From: Alkalihalophilus pseudofirmus
Lineage (GTDB): Bacteria > Bacillota > Bacilli > Bacillales > Bacillaceae_D
Assembly (NCBI RefSeq): GCF_029094545.1
Contig: NZ_CP117835.1
Span: 414,001 to 478,000, forward strand
DNA length: 64,000 bases
Reading direction: 5' to 3'
Part shown: piece by piece, positions 9,599-19,007 of the stretch
How the letters are laid out: the number at the start of each line of letters is the position of its first letter
Position numbering within the stretch: the first letter of the stretch is position 1
Translations under genes and position numbers: made by a program
The notes under the pieces: generated by a model
The model's database searches: none
The model's input: only the letters and a program-made list of their open reading frames with translations
Told to the model about the DNA's origin: nothing

Positions 9599-9904
9599 AT
9601 GGCGAAAAAAATAATATTAAATCAGACTGTGATTAAGGTGCAGAGTTTCAAAGAAAGGAAAGTAAATAATAACCATGAAATTTCAGTTGTCTTTCACGTT
9701 ACGAGTGAAGAGTATCATGATATAGCAACGTTACTATATCAAGGGACATTTGATGTAAAAGTACCTGAGAGAAGCTTATCGTTTAGAGGAAGCATCGTGC
9801 AATATTCTACTTCAATTACAAATTTATACGAAAAAGGGCAAGTCGGGAACTATTCATTAACTTTGCTTGAAAACGCTAAAGAAACGGATGCAGCCATAAA
9901 GTGA
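9599..9904 (+). CDS. DUF3219 (YkvR-like) protein
   Basis: A 101-residue soluble protein that looks like the DUF3219 family (B. subtilis YkvR), of unknown function. The recognisable core is the segment around residues 35-85: EEYHDIATLLYQGTFDVKVP, then LSFRGSIVQYSTSITNLYEK. It is predicted to be mostly beta strand. It follows the tandem-MerR gene by 30 nt, with AAGGAAATGGAG upstream, so it may belong to the same transcript. Family assignment is from memory of the motif, not a search. Confidence 0.72.
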   Translation: MAKKIILNQTVIKVQSFKERKVNNNHEISVVFHVTSEEYHDIATLLYQGTFDVKVPERSLSFRGSIVQYSTSITNLYEKGQVGNYSLTLLENAKETDAAIK

Positions 9905-10021
9905 AGTGTTTGCGTGTTTGAATCTAATAGAAATAATAAATATCACCTTTGGGTATATGAGAAGGTAAGGAGTGACATTAGCCAGATTCTATTAGATAAC
10001 TAGAAACAGAAAGGATTAAAA

Positions 10022-10939
10022 ATGACATTACAACAACTAAAATACGTAATTGAAGTAGCAAGATGCCGTTCCATTAACAAGGCTGCACAGAAGCTTTTTA
10101 TTAGCCAACCCAGTCTATCAAATGCACTAAAAGAGCTGGAAGAAGAAATCGGAATCACGATTTTTTCACGAACTAATAAGGGAATTGTCGTTACTCATGA
10201 GGGTTCGGAGTTCTTAGGTTATGCAAGGCAGGTGGCAGAGCAAGCAGAACTTTTAGAAAACCGTTATACTAAAACTTCCTCAAAGCAACAAAGTTTCTCT
10301 GTGTCTGCCCAGCATTATGCCTTTGCCGTTAGTGCTTTTGTGAGGCTGCTTAAAGAGTATGACCGAGAGGAGTATGAGTTCACCTTACGAGAAACAAGAA
10401 CATATGAAATTATTGATGATGTGAGGAACCTCCGCAGTGAAATCGGTATTTTATACCTGAATGATTTTAATCGAAATGTGCTTCGAAAATTTTTGAGAGA
10501 AGGAAATTTAACGTTTCATGAGCTTTTTATCGCAAAGCCTCATGTTTTCATTAGTTCCACCAATCCACTGTCTGAAAAGGACTTTGTTACATTAGATGAC
10601 TTGATTCCTTATCCTTACCTTTCTTATGAGCAGGGGGACTATAATTCCTTTTATTTTTCAGAGGAGATTCTAAGCACGCTTTCGAGGCAAAAAAATATAC
10701 GGGTGAGTGATCGCGCCACTTTATTTAACTTGCTGATAGGATTAAATGGCTATACCATTTCCACTGGTGTGATCAGTCATAAGTTAAATAGCAAAGATAT
10801 TATTGCTGTTCCGTTAAGAGTAGAAGAACAGATACATGTCGGTTATATTACTCATAAACATTTGACAACGAGTACGTTAGGCAGGATCTATATTCAATAT
10901 TTAAAGGAAACAATTGAAGAAGAATTACAGCAGTTATAG
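10022..10939 (+). CDS. LysR-family transcriptional regulator
   Basis: A 305-residue LysR-type regulator. The N-terminal winged helix is clear (LQQLKYVIEVARCRSINKAA, then SQPSLSNALKELEEEIGITI, residues 3-47), followed by a linker helix and a periplasmic-binding-like effector domain. A MetE-like methyltransferase gene begins 119 nt downstream on the same strand. In lactobacilli and streptococci LysR regulators next to such genes respond to sulfur amino acid status, so a role in methionine supply is plausible but is inference from position. AAAGGATT precedes the ATG. Confidence 0.9.
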   Translation: MTLQQLKYVIEVARCRSINKAAQKLFISQPSLSNALKELEEEIGITIFSRTNKGIVVTHEGSEFLGYARQVAEQAELLENRYTKTSSKQQSFSVSAQHYAFAVSAFVRLLKEYDREEYEFTLRETRTYEIIDDVRNLRSEIGILYLNDFNRNVLRKFLREGNLTFHELFIAKPHVFISSTNPLSEKDFVTLDDLIPYPYLSYEQGDYNSFYFSEEILSTLSRQKNIRVSDRATLFNLLIGLNGYTISTGVISHKLNSKDIIAVPLRVEEQIHVGYITHKHLTTSTLGRIYIQYLKETIEEELQQL

Positions 10940-11058
10940 CTTGAAACTATAACAAGGAATAGATTTAATGTCTTACATTATAATAATCTCCCCATGCTAC
11001 ACTTATCCTAGATCAAGCATTGAGAATATTAAATCTTTTAGGAAGTGGGAGAATATTA

Positions 11059-12162
11059 ATGACTAAAACTATTGTTCGAGCACCATTTAGAGCTGATCAT
11101 GTGGGAAGCCTATTAAGACCAGAAAGAATACATACTGCAAGAAAAGATTTCCAAAGGGACAAGATTACCGCTCAAGAACTCCATCAAATTGAAACAGAAG
11201 AAATTAAAAGGATCGTTGACAAGCAAATCAAAGTAGGACTTCAAGCTGTAACAGATGGAGAGTTCCGCCGTAGATTTTGGCATACTGATTTCCTTGAGCA
11301 TTTGAATGGCGTAGAAGGATACGTACCAGACTACGGATTTGCCTTCAAAGGGGAGGAGACAGAAAGATATGATGTACGTGTTACTGGAAAAGTCTCATTT
11401 AACCCAAACCATCCTCATATTAAAGACTTTATCGAATTTAAAGAAATTGTGGGCGGACGTGCTGTCGCAAAATTAACTATACCAAGTCCAAACCAAATGT
11501 TTAACGCAGGCATCCGCAATGTAGACATTTATCCAGATATCGAAGAATATACAAAGGATATTATTCAAACCTATCGCGAGGCAATTAAAGCCTTTTATGA
11601 AGCCGGATGTCGGTATTTACAATTAGATGATGTTTATATTGCTGGGCTGAACGCATCAGAAATTCCGTTTAATGACAGCGGGTATTCACGTGAGGAATTA
11701 ATAGACTTAGCTTTACGTGTAGTAAACGGAGTATTAGAAGATAAACCGGAAGATTTAATCATCACCACACATCTTTGCCGTGGAAACTACCGCTCTAAAT
11801 GGGCCTTTGAAGGGAGTTACGCACAAATTGCTCCAACCTTATTTGCAAAAGAAAAGGTAAACGGATTTTTCCTCGAATATGATGATGACCGTTCTGGTGA
11901 TTTTGGTCCGTTGGAATACATTCCAACAGGCGGTCCACAAGTAGTGCTAGGCGTGTTCACATCAAAACATGGTCAATTAGAAGACAAGGAAACGATTAAA
12001 GCTCGTGTTGAAGAGGCTGCAAAATATGTGCCACTAGAACAATTATGTATTAGTCCTCAATGTGGCTTTGCCTCAACTCATCATGGAAACATTTTAACAG
12101 AGGAAGAGCAGTGGACGAAACTTAAATATATAGTAGACATTTCAAAAGAGATTTGGGAATAA
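11059..12162 (+). CDS. Cobalamin-independent methionine synthase family protein, YxjG/YxjH type
   Basis: Short MetE-like enzyme (367 residues) equal to the catalytic C-terminal half of methionine synthase II; relatives include B. subtilis YxjG and YxjH. It probably transfers a methyl group to homocysteine; the methyl donor of this subgroup is uncertain. The zinc ligands can be matched: His and Cys in TTHLCRGN (about 243-250), Glu in FFLEYDDD (about 270-277) and Cys in CISPQCGFAS (about 334-343). The ATG at 11059 follows AGGAAGTGGGAG; a TTG at 11020 is an unsupported extension. No S-box riboswitch is visible upstream, so control may rest with the adjacent LysR protein. Confidence 0.88.
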   Translation: MTKTIVRAPFRADHVGSLLRPERIHTARKDFQRDKITAQELHQIETEEIKRIVDKQIKVGLQAVTDGEFRRRFWHTDFLEHLNGVEGYVPDYGFAFKGEETERYDVRVTGKVSFNPNHPHIKDFIEFKEIVGGRAVAKLTIPSPNQMFNAGIRNVDIYPDIEEYTKDIIQTYREAIKAFYEAGCRYLQLDDVYIAGLNASEIPFNDSGYSREELIDLALRVVNGVLEDKPEDLIITTHLCRGNYRSKWAFEGSYAQIAPTLFAKEKVNGFFLEYDDDRSGDFGPLEYIPTGGPQVVLGVFTSKHGQLEDKETIKARVEEAAKYVPLEQLCISPQCGFASTHHGNILTEEEQWTKLKYIVDISKEIWE

Positions 12163-12210
12163 GGGTTTTAACAAATTGCATTTTAAATACTAGGTGCATA
12201 ACGATTAGGA

Positions 12211-12243
12211 GGTGAACCAGATATTATTGGTTCATCTTTTTTA
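12211..12243 (+). terminator. Terminator after the MetE-like gene
   Basis: GGTGAACCA and TGGTTCATC form a 9-bp stem with one G-U, then a run of T. Confidence 0.78.
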
Positions 12244-12353
12244 TGCAGGGTTAATGATATAAGTATTAGGATAGTACAAACTGGTTCATAGTGGATATAA
12301 TAACTAAGTAATCTAACTTAAATTTGAAACGGCTGTATAAAAAGGAGAAGAAC

Positions 12354-13001
12354 ATGGACATTATTGATAAGTTAAAACTGGATAAATATCAAAATATGGT
12401 CGTGCTACATCAACCAAATGATTATGACATGTTTAAAGGATTTAATTCGGAAGTATCAGGAAAGCATGATGCTATCTTCATCTTTGTTGAAACCATTGAA
12501 GAAATAGTAAATGAAACTCAAACAATACTTAATGAGCAAAACTTACTAGATAAAGGATATTTATTTTTTGCTTATCCGAAAAAAGGGAACAAGAGATATA
12601 GTACGTTTGTTCATAGAGATGAAATTTTTCCCGCATTGAAAGTAGGGGAAGATGGATATGTGAAAAATAGTGATTTGAAATTTTCGCGAATGGTAAGTAT
12701 GGACCACGTATTCACAGTGGTTGGATTAAAGCATGAAAAAAAACAACTTAAAAAGTCACCCTCTGCAAGTCAGTGTGTTGCAGATTATGAGGAGAATATT
12801 AAAGAGGTAGAAAAGTTATTAACCATGCATCCAACTGAACTTAAGTTTTATCAGAGTTTAACTCCAGGTTACCAAAGGGATTGGGCTCGCTACATCTTTT
12901 CTGCTAAGCAACAAAAAACTCGTGATAAACGCCACCTCCAAATGGTTGATATCTTATCTCAAGGATATAAGTCGATTGATTTGTTTAGACAAAAGAAGTA
13001 A
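12354..13001 (+). CDS. YdeI/OmpD-associated family protein
   Basis: A 215-residue cytoplasmic protein. The C-terminal 60 residues match the YdeI/OmpD-associated domain (helical motif FYQSLTPGYQRDWARYIFSA, then AKQQKTRDKRHLQMVDIL). The N-terminal 130 residues form a mixed alpha/beta domain of the type often found before it (VVLHQPNDYDMFKGF, then DAIFIFVETIEEIV and GYLFFAYPKKGNKRYS). Biochemical function is unknown. The ATG at 12354 is chosen because AAGGAGAAG lies 6 nt upstream; the frame begins earlier at 12324 without a binding site. It is a single-gene unit with a terminator at 13035. Confidence 0.8.
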   Translation: MDIIDKLKLDKYQNMVVLHQPNDYDMFKGFNSEVSGKHDAIFIFVETIEEIVNETQTILNEQNLLDKGYLFFAYPKKGNKRYSTFVHRDEIFPALKVGEDGYVKNSDLKFSRMVSMDHVFTVVGLKHEKKQLKKSPSASQCVADYEENIKEVEKLLTMHPTELKFYQSLTPGYQRDWARYIFSAKQQKTRDKRHLQMVDILSQGYKSIDLFRQKK

Positions 13002-13034
13002 TTTACTGTAATGATGTAACGTAAAGTTACAGAG

Positions 13035-13059
13035 GGAGTGCTGAGGCCACTCCTTTTTT
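13035..13059 (+). terminator. Terminator after the YdeI-like gene
   Basis: GGAGTG and CACTCC form a 6-bp stem followed by TTTTTT. The rest of the gap to 13352 is AT-rich and I see no convincing gene in it. Confidence 0.75.
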
Positions 13060-13352
13060 ACTGAAAGAAACTCAGGTTTCTAAAGGAAAGGAAATTTCCT
13101 TTTCCTTGTTTATCAACATATAGAAGTAATGGATTGATGAACATAAAATTATAATACTGGTAATAACTTGAACATTCCTTTTTCCGTTTGATAAAAAATG
13201 CATAAGCATGGTATAAATTTAAAAGATACTTGGACATTCTACTTCTGAATTTTGGGGTCTCGGCTTGGTCTGATATTCCAACAGGAGAGAGTTTGACTAT
13301 AAATATGGATGTGAAGAAAATGAACTTAAATATAAATAAGGGTTCCAACACA

Positions 13353-14336
13353 ATGAAAGATAACTTCTGGGCTGATCTACCGCGTCCTTTCTTTATCCTG
13401 GCGCCAATGGAAGAAGTGACGGACGTTGTTTTTCGTCATGTAGTAAGTGAGGCGGCTAGACCGGATGTGTTTTTCACTGAGTTTACAAACAGCGAGAGCT
13501 ATTGTCACCCGGATGGGATGAAAAGTGTCCGTGGGCGTTTGACTTTTACAGAGGATGAGCAGCCGATTGTCGCTCATATATGGGGGGACAAGCCTGAATA
13601 CTTCCGTCAAATGAGTATTGGGATGGCGGAGCTTGGCTTTAAAGGCTTGGACATTAATATGGGCTGTCCTGTACCTAATGTGGTACAGAACGGGAAGGGA
13701 AGCGGCTTGATCCGCCGTCCTGAAGTGGCAGCCGAATTAATCCAAGCAGCCAAAGCTGGCGGGCTGCCTGTAAGTGTAAAGACAAGGATTGGTTTCGCCG
13801 AGGTAGACGAATGGCGGGACTGGCTGACTCACATTCTTAAGCAAGATATTGTGAACCTTTCTATTCATCTGCGTACAAGGAATGAAATGAGTAAAGTCGA
13901 TGCTCATTGGGAGTTGATCCCTGAGATTAAGAAATTGCGTGACGAGGTGGCGCCTCATACACTTCTCACGATTAATGGAGATATCCCTGACCGTCAAACT
14001 GGCTTGAAGCTTGTTGAGCAATATGGGGTTGATGGTGTGATGATTGGGCGAGGTATTTTCCATAATCCATTTGCCTTTGAAAAGGAACCGAAAGATCACA
14101 GCAGTAAGGAGTTACTTGATCTCTTAAGATTGCATCTAGATCTCTATGATAAATACTCACATTTAGAGCTGCGTCCGTTCAAGGCTCTTCACCGCTTTTT
14201 TAAGATTTATGTCAAAGGATTTAGAGGTGCGGGTCAATTAAGAAACGAACTAATGAACACCGAATCAACAGATGAAGTACGTGACTTGCTTGATCAATTT
14301 GAATCGGTGAATTTGGAGAGAATGAAGGAAGAGTAG
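13353..14336 (+). CDS. tRNA-dihydrouridine synthase
   Basis: FMN- and NADPH-dependent reduction of uridine to dihydrouridine in the D-arm of tRNA. The protein has 327 residues. The TIM-barrel opens with [17 protein letters not shown] (13-29); the catalytic cysteine is in [18 protein letters not shown] (about 98-115); the phosphate-binding end of the barrel reads ITINGDIPD, then [17 protein letters not shown]. The helical RNA-binding domain follows (from about 245). The ATG at 13353 gives the family N-terminus; the frame upstream to 13230 has no homology and no ribosome binding site. I cannot assign it firmly to one Dus subgroup. Confidence 0.93.
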   Translation: MKDNFWADLPRPFFILAPMEEVTDVVFRHVVSEAARPDVFFTEFTNSESYCHPDGMKSVRGRLTFTEDEQPIVAHIWGDKPEYFRQMSIGMAELGFKGLDINMGCPVPNVVQNGKGSGLIRRPEVAAELIQAAKAGGLPVSVKTRIGFAEVDEWRDWLTHILKQDIVNLSIHLRTRNEMSKVDAHWELIPEIKKLRDEVAPHTLLTINGDIPDRQTGLKLVEQYGVDGVMIGRGIFHNPFAFEKEPKDHSSKELLDLLRLHLDLYDKYSHLELRPFKALHRFFKIYVKGFRGAGQLRNELMNTESTDEVRDLLDQFESVNLERMKEE

Positions 14337-14365
14337 AAGGTCACATTCAAGTGAATAAAAAGCAG

Positions 14366-14398
14366 AAAGAGTCTTTCAAATGAAAAGGCTCTTTTTTT
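14366..14398 (+). terminator. Terminator after the dihydrouridine synthase gene
   Basis: AAAGAGTCTTT and AAAGGCTCTTT pair with one G-U, followed by a T run. Confidence 0.8.
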
Positions 14399-14994
14399 AT
14401 GAATGAACATCAACACAATTGACGCAGAGTCTTACTAGTATGACTATGATCTTGAACTTAATATATAGCTTTATGTTTTAAATAGCTTTAGAGGAGAAAT
14501 AGGCAGGCTAATCCTTTGGTGTGTAGGGGTTTTCGAGAAGTGTACGCTTCTTTAATTTTTCAAACAACGCTCCTTCAAAACACTTAGGTATCACCGTGGG
14601 AAAGTTACAATAATATAATCACGAAAAAGACCTAGTTGCTGCATGGTTTAACCCTCTCTAATAAAAAAGAGTATACTCAGCATAAATCATGAAAATAAAA
14701 CCAGCAAAAAAGCAAAACGTAAAAATAAAAACGACGAAATGCGTGTTACAGCCTTATTAAAAGGGAAAAGCGACAAAATCTGAGCAGAAAAAAGAGGTGT
14801 TTTGTAAATACAAATGTTTTTAAAATCAACCATACTGTTTCCTGTTTTTATAGAGACCATTATTAAGAAAATGGTCTTTTTTGTATGGAGGGCATCTACA
14901 AAAGTTTGGAAAATAGACAATTGAATATTGGATATTTATGTTAAAATAGTAAGGTGTTGTTAGTTATATTTAGTAGTAGAAAGGATGATGGAAC
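14399..14994. other. 600-nt intergenic region without a convincing gene
   Basis: No frame here has both a ribosome binding site and sensible protein content. The region holds a weak hairpin (AGAAGT/GCTTCT near 14537), the palindrome GAGTATACTC near 14670 and a terminator-like hairpin at 14854-14882. That hairpin implies that something upstream of it may be transcribed. Confidence 0.5.
14854..14882 (+). terminator. Orphan terminator-like hairpin
   Basis: AGACCATT (14854-14861) and AATGGTCT (14870-14877) form a perfect 8-bp stem with a T6 tail. It lies about 110 nt before the next gene and more than 450 nt after the previous terminator. Confidence 0.65.
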
Positions 14995-15324
14995 GTGGCT
15001 GTTTTCCAATGGCTCGACCAATGGTTAGCTAGTGACCCAACAAATTTTAATTTGTTTATTATGATTTCAACAATCATTGCACTTTCTTCGGTCATTGTCC
15101 TGACAGTAATGATTAAAAAGATAGGCATTGAGCACTTACATATCAAATTAAAGATCGATCGGGCGATGTTTGTATCCTTACTTATTTTAATTACCGGATT
15201 TGTCCTTTTTGTCCCTGTTGAAATGATTTTTTATAAACAATATGTAGGCTCAATGGTAGTCATTTCTATTCTTGTAGGTGCGGTCGTCAGCAGTTATTTC
15301 TATTTGAAGCAGAAGACTGTGTAG
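14995..15324 (+). CDS. Small membrane protein with three predicted helices
   Basis: A 109-residue protein I do not recognise. Predicted membrane helices lie at about 20-40 (LFIMISTIIALSSVIVLTVM), 58-76 (FVSLLILITGFVLFVPVEM) and 85-102 (MVVISILVGAVVSSYFYL), with a short amphipathic start (FQWLDQWLASDP). It starts at a GTG at 14995 because the nearby ATG codons are out of frame; GAAAGGA lies about 10 nt upstream. The histidine phosphatase gene begins 9 nt after its stop, so the two are probably co-transcribed. Confidence 0.7.
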   Translation: MAVFQWLDQWLASDPTNFNLFIMISTIIALSSVIVLTVMIKKIGIEHLHIKLKIDRAMFVSLLILITGFVLFVPVEMIFYKQYVGSMVVISILVGAVVSSYFYLKQKTV

Positions 15325-15333
15325 GAAAGAATG

Positions 15334-15903
15334 ATGGAGATCTCATTGATCAGACATGGCAAATCACAATTTGATGATAAGAAGAGAGTAACCTGTGCAG
15401 AGTTTGAGAGTTGGGTAGATAACTATAATGCCAGCGGAGTCCATAGACAAGCAAATTATCCTTCTGAAACACTCTTGAAAAGCACCTCTTCCAATCTTTT
15501 AATCACTAGTGACTTAAAAAGATCGATTGACTCAGCAGCCATCCTCCACCCAGAAGGAATAACAATCACCCATTCTTTGTTTCGAGAAACGGAGCTTCCA
15601 ACTCTACACGCGAAGCACTTCCCTATTAGATTAAAGCCAAGCACTTGGGCTGTATTGTTAAGGCTTTTATGGTTTGCAGGATATTCTAACGGTTGTGAAT
15701 CAGTGAGTGAGGCAAAAGGAAGAGCAGTTATAGCGACCGATCAATTAATCGCCTATGCCAAGGAATCTCAATCCGTAGCAGTCGTGGGCCATGGTTTTTT
15801 TAATAGGTTCATCTCTAAAGAATTGCAAAGGCGAGGATGGACGGGGAAGAAGAGGGCAGGGACAAATCATTGGAGTTGTACGACCTATACGATAACTGAT
15901 TAG
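15334..15903 (+). CDS. Histidine phosphatase superfamily protein
   Basis: Member of the phosphoglycerate mutase/phosphatase superfamily. The phosphoacceptor motif is SLIRHGKSQF (residues 4-13, RHG with the catalytic His), and the second catalytic histidine is in VAVVGHGFFNRF near residue 148. At 189 residues it is a short member; the central substrate region (SSNLLITSDLKRSIDSAAIL) has the usual arginine. Substrate unknown. It starts 9 nt after the preceding membrane-protein gene; ATG codons at 15331 and 15334 are both possible, and the second has better spacing to AGGA. Confidence 0.85.
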   Translation: MEISLIRHGKSQFDDKKRVTCAEFESWVDNYNASGVHRQANYPSETLLKSTSSNLLITSDLKRSIDSAAILHPEGITITHSLFRETELPTLHAKHFPIRLKPSTWAVLLRLLWFAGYSNGCESVSEAKGRAVIATDQLIAYAKESQSVAVVGHGFFNRFISKELQRRGWTGKKRAGTNHWSCTTYTITD

Positions 15904-15999
15904 ATAGATGTATAAAAAGGTCATATGTTTAGAGTAGGAATTGCCAAATAGACAACTCCTATTAGCATATAAATCATCACAAAAATAGGAGGCCAGCTG

Positions 16000-16182
16000 A
16001 TGGATAATCAATATGTTGTAGGCTGGGGTACATTGGCCTTGATTAATGCGGCACTGGCGCAAGGGAAAAATCGAACAGGGCTCAACTGGTTTCTGCTTTC
16101 GCTAGTATTAGGCCCTGCGGCAACATTTATTTTGTTATTTGTTGAAAAGAGAGAGTATAAAACGATTCGAGAAAATGAATAA
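16000..16182 (+). CDS. Small two-helix membrane protein
   Basis: A 60-residue protein with hydrophobic stretches at about 8-20 (GWGTLALINAALA) and 29-46 (NWFLLSLVLGPAATFILLF) and a charged tail. It resembles the small membrane proteins annotated only as hypothetical in Bacillus. The ATG follows ATAGGAGG with good spacing, so it is well supported as a gene. A lipoprotein gene begins 26 nt downstream. Confidence 0.7.
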   Translation: MDNQYVVGWGTLALINAALAQGKNRTGLNWFLLSLVLGPAATFILLFVEKREYKTIRENE

Positions 16183-16208
16183 ACAATTGAAATTGCGAGG
16201 ACTCATCC

Positions 16209-16766
16209 ATGACCTTTAAACGTATTTTGTTATTTTGTAGTTTTACTTGGCTGTTCTTTTTAGCATCTGCTTGCAGCAACCAAACGATGGAAGAGGCTAA
16301 GAAAGAAGTGGCATCAACAGATCTATCAGATGAACATATTGATGGAATGAACGTTGGCATGTTCATGACGGACGATTCTTTTGGAAGACGATTCGAGGAT
16401 ATTGAACGGTATCCTGCAAATGACCAATACGCTGATCAAAGAAACTATGATCAATATAGGAATGAAGATTTCATATGGAGTGTAGATCGACATACAATGG
16501 AAGTTTTACAAATTAGTGTTTTAGAAGAAAATGATACGTCCGCAAGTTCAAAGGGTATTAAAAGAGGCTCACCTATTGAAGAAGTAATCACACGTTATGG
16601 GGAGCATTACTATACGTATGAAGATCATGAACAATCGATCTTTATGATAGGGTTTGTGGACCATCAAAATAACTTGGACCTATCATTTATACATGATGAG
16701 AAAAACGTAACAGGAATAAGTTTGAGCTATGCTTTTGACATAATGAAGTGGGAAACGGAAGAATAG
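16209..16766 (+). CDS. Predicted lipoprotein of unknown function
   Basis: A 185-residue exported protein. The N-terminus is a lipoprotein signal: MTFKR, a hydrophobic core, and the lipobox FLASAC with the modified cysteine at 22 (the leucine is one place further out than usual). The mature part is acidic and polar, with a central FEDIERYPANDQYADQRNYD segment and a C-terminal half (GIKRGSPIEEVITRYGEHYY, then SIFMIGFVDHQNNLDLSFIH) that looks like a small alpha/beta domain of the kind repeated in Bacillus lipoproteins. No function can be assigned. It lies 26 nt after the small membrane protein gene and 38 nt before the DUF6366 gene. Confidence 0.75.
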   Translation: MTFKRILLFCSFTWLFFLASACSNQTMEEAKKEVASTDLSDEHIDGMNVGMFMTDDSFGRRFEDIERYPANDQYADQRNYDQYRNEDFIWSVDRHTMEVLQISVLEENDTSASSKGIKRGSPIEEVITRYGEHYYTYEDHEQSIFMIGFVDHQNNLDLSFIHDEKNVTGISLSYAFDIMKWETEE

Positions 16767-16804
16767 TTTAAGAGAAATCTTACTGGGAATCTGGAGGTGT
16801 TCAT

Positions 16805-17023
16805 ATGAGTGAGAAGAAAGAGACTCCAGAAAGACAAAGAGAAAGGCTGAGACAAGAAGAGTTAAAAAGGAATAGATCCGGTTCTATGAGCGATGGTTTC
16901 AACCGAGCAAGCAGCGGAAGCTTGGTCGATTTGGTTAACAGCTTAGGATGGAAGGGAACAGGAATTCTTATTATCATCATCATCCTCTTATTTACAATAG
17001 GGTCGTTCGTATTTAACCGTTAA
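16805..17023 (+). CDS. DUF6366 small membrane protein
   Basis: A 72-residue protein with a highly charged N-terminus (ETPERQRERLRQEELKRN), a middle rich in small polar residues and one C-terminal membrane helix (TGILIIIIILLFTIGSFVF, about 52-70). The pattern ETPE-x-RRERLRQEELKRNP...SLVDL-x-x-x-LGWKG matches my memory of DUF6366, a Bacillus family of unknown function. The start follows GGAGGTG. A bidirectional terminator separates it from the convergent ABC permease gene. Confidence 0.78.
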   Translation: MSEKKETPERQRERLRQEELKRNRSGSMSDGFNRASSGSLVDLVNSLGWKGTGILIIIIILLFTIGSFVFNR

Positions 17024-17028
17024 TATGT

Positions 17029-17058
17029 AAAAGCTCCAGGAGCAACTCCTGGAGCTTT
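17029..17058. terminator. Bidirectional terminator
   Basis: AAAGCTCCAGGA (17030-17041) and TCCTGGAGCTTT (17047-17058) form a perfect 12-bp stem flanked by A and T runs, between convergent genes. Confidence 0.85.
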
Positions 17059-17063
17059 CCCTA

Positions 17064-19007
17064 TTACAATGACATCTTAATCACTTTCTTATAATAAAGC
17101 ACTGATAATATCCCGAAGATCGAGTAGAGTACTGCATATAATCCCATAACAATAATCATCGGTGTCCATAGCTCAGTGCCAAAGAAGAACCAGCCTGATT
17201 TGACAGCAAAGTAGCTGTGAACAAGTCCTACAATGAGAGGGATTCCGAAATTAAAGAGCTGTTTTCCGAGTATACCTTTTAGCAGGTCTTTTTCGGTAAA
17301 GCCTAGCTTGCGCAGGATCTTGTAATTTGGTTGTTCCTCGTCGCCTTCTTCTACTTGTTTGAAATAGAGGATACAGCCTGAGGTAATTAAGAAGGTGAGA
17401 CCAAGGAATCCTACGATGAACATGATCAGTCCCATATTCTGTTTTTGGATACGTTCTTCCGTGTAATGAGAGCTATTGCCAAACTCATCTTTGAATGGCA
17501 TGCTGTTAAACAATTCATCAGCAACTGCTGCAGTCGCTCTATCATCTAATGTGAAGCCAATATAAGTTGAGGATTCTAGTTGAATGTCTGGGTCTAAGTC
17601 TGCAGCAAGCTGGGTATAGATCGACTCATCCACGATAGCGGCAGTTAACCCGCCCGTAAAATAGAGTGGCAGCACGTTTTCTTTTGCTAACCCTAGATAT
17701 TCTTGTTCAATAGTGGTCGTGAGGCCGTGAAAGGTAAGTGTGCCTGAATCCTGTAAGTTTAACAGCGTTTGCATCGCATCACTAAATCCTGCGAATGTCG
17801 TATCACCATCGCTTACATTGGTTTCCCTCACCTGATGATCACTAATGACAGCCATCCTCATTTTATTAGACTCAAATTGAAAGTTCTCCATATCTCTTCC
17901 TACAATCTGTTCTACATCAACTTCCACTTGAATGACATCAATTGCTTTTTCACTGTAACCAATTCCGCTATCTTGTAACACTTCACCGAACATTTCTGCA
18001 TTCTCTGTGGTGATAAATGCAAAGTCGTCAGGAGCCGTGCTCTCTGCTGTTTTTTCAGCAGAATAATACGAAATATAGCTTAATGATAAGAGGCCAATTG
18101 CTAAGGCAGATACCGTTGTGATAATGGTAAGCAGCATCGCATTTGATTTCATGCGGAACATAATCGACGATAGCGACATGACTTCGTTAATATTTAAGTA
18201 TCCACCTTTTTGTTTTCTAATTAGATTCGCAATAAACCGGACAGAACCTTTGTAGAGAAAATAAGTCCCGATAATAACGGAAGCCAAAATAAAGATCATC
18301 GCAATAAATAAATAGTTCGTAGTGACGAAGCTTCCATCAAAAAGCCTAGCAGATACGTAATAACCAGTGGCTATCAACGTGATACCTAAAATTCCCATCA
18401 AGATTTCGAGGATTGAAATCTTTCTTACTTGGCTTTCGGTTTTACTCTTTACTTGAAAAAGAGACAGGATGCTTTGATGTTTGATATACAGATAGTTCAT
18501 CAGCATAATGAAAAGGTAAATGCCTCCGAACACGAGCAGTGTTTGAATAAATGCATTTCCTGAAAAGTAAAGAGAGGCAACAGCTTCCACACCCGTTATT
18601 TTAAATAAGATCATCGCGACTAATTTTGAAGCGGCAAAACCGATAAAGATCCCGATTACTAAGGACCCGAAATAAAGCATTAAATTTTCAGCACTTAGAA
18701 TCATGAAGATACGGTTCTTCGTCATCCCAATCAGCTGAAACAACCCAATTTCTTTACTGCGTCTCTTAATAAATAAGTTATTTGCATAGATTAAAAACAC
18801 AGTTACGATCGCAATAAGAAGCACGGATGCTGTCTGTATGGCTGCTAATCCTCTAAGTGACCCAGATGCCTCGTCCATTGCAGGGTCATACTGTAAAGTA
18901 ACAAAGGCAAAGTAAAGAGCTGCACTAAACATCAAAGCAAATACATATAAATAATAGCTTTTGACATTCTTTTTAAAGCTGCGGAGAATTAACTGATTAA
19001 TGCTCAT
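17064..19007 (-). CDS. BceB-type ABC transporter permease
   Basis: Permease of a peptide-antibiotic sensing and detoxification transporter. At 647 residues it has the BceB layout: about ten membrane helices in FtsX-like groups (the motif [20 protein letters not shown] near residue 80 is typical) and a large extracellular domain of roughly 200 residues between helices seven and eight (about 305-510), the part that senses bacitracin- or lantibiotic-like peptides. The start overlaps the end of the ATPase gene by 11 nt, giving translational coupling. The substrate cannot be read from the sequence; BceB, PsdB and YxdM are all possible relatives. Confidence 0.92.
   Translation of the reverse strand: MSINQLILRSFKKNVKSYYLYVFALMFSAALYFAFVTLQYDPAMDEASGSLRGLAAIQTASVLLIAIVTVFLIYANNLFIKRRSKEIGLFQLIGMTKNRIFMILSAENLMLYFGSLVIGIFIGFAASKLVAMILFKITGVEAVASLYFSGNAFIQTLLVFGGIYLFIMLMNYLYIKHQSILSLFQVKSKTESQVRKISILEILMGILGITLIATGYYVSARLFDGSFVTTNYLFIAMIFILASVIIGTYFLYKGSVRFIANLIRKQKGGYLNINEVMSLSSIMFRMKSNAMLLTIITTVSALAIGLLSLSYISYYSAEKTAESTAPDDFAFITTENAEMFGEVLQDSGIGYSEKAIDVIQVEVDVEQIVGRDMENFQFESNKMRMAVISDHQVRETNVSDGDTTFAGFSDAMQTLLNLQDSGTLTFHGLTTTIEQEYLGLAKENVLPLYFTGGLTAAIVDESIYTQLAADLDPDIQLESSTYIGFTLDDRATAAVADELFNSMPFKDEFGNSSHYTEERIQKQNMGLIMFIVGFLGLTFLITSGCILYFKQVEEGDEEQPNYKILRKLGFTEKDLLKGILGKQLFNFGIPLIVGLVHSYFAVKSGWFFFGTELWTPMIIVMGLYAVLYSIFGILSVLYYKKVIKMSL

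Noticed and set aside
10940-11058. S-box (SAM) riboswitch before the MetE-like gene
   Set aside because: The gap is only 119 nt and shows neither the conserved S-box core nor a terminator.
13058-13351. Minus-strand frame of 97 codons before the dihydrouridine synthase gene
   Set aside because: AT-rich low-complexity peptide without a ribosome binding site in an intergenic region.
14687-14920. Minus-strand frame of 77 codons
   Set aside because: AT-rich gap, no ribosome binding site, and it runs over the hairpin at 14854.
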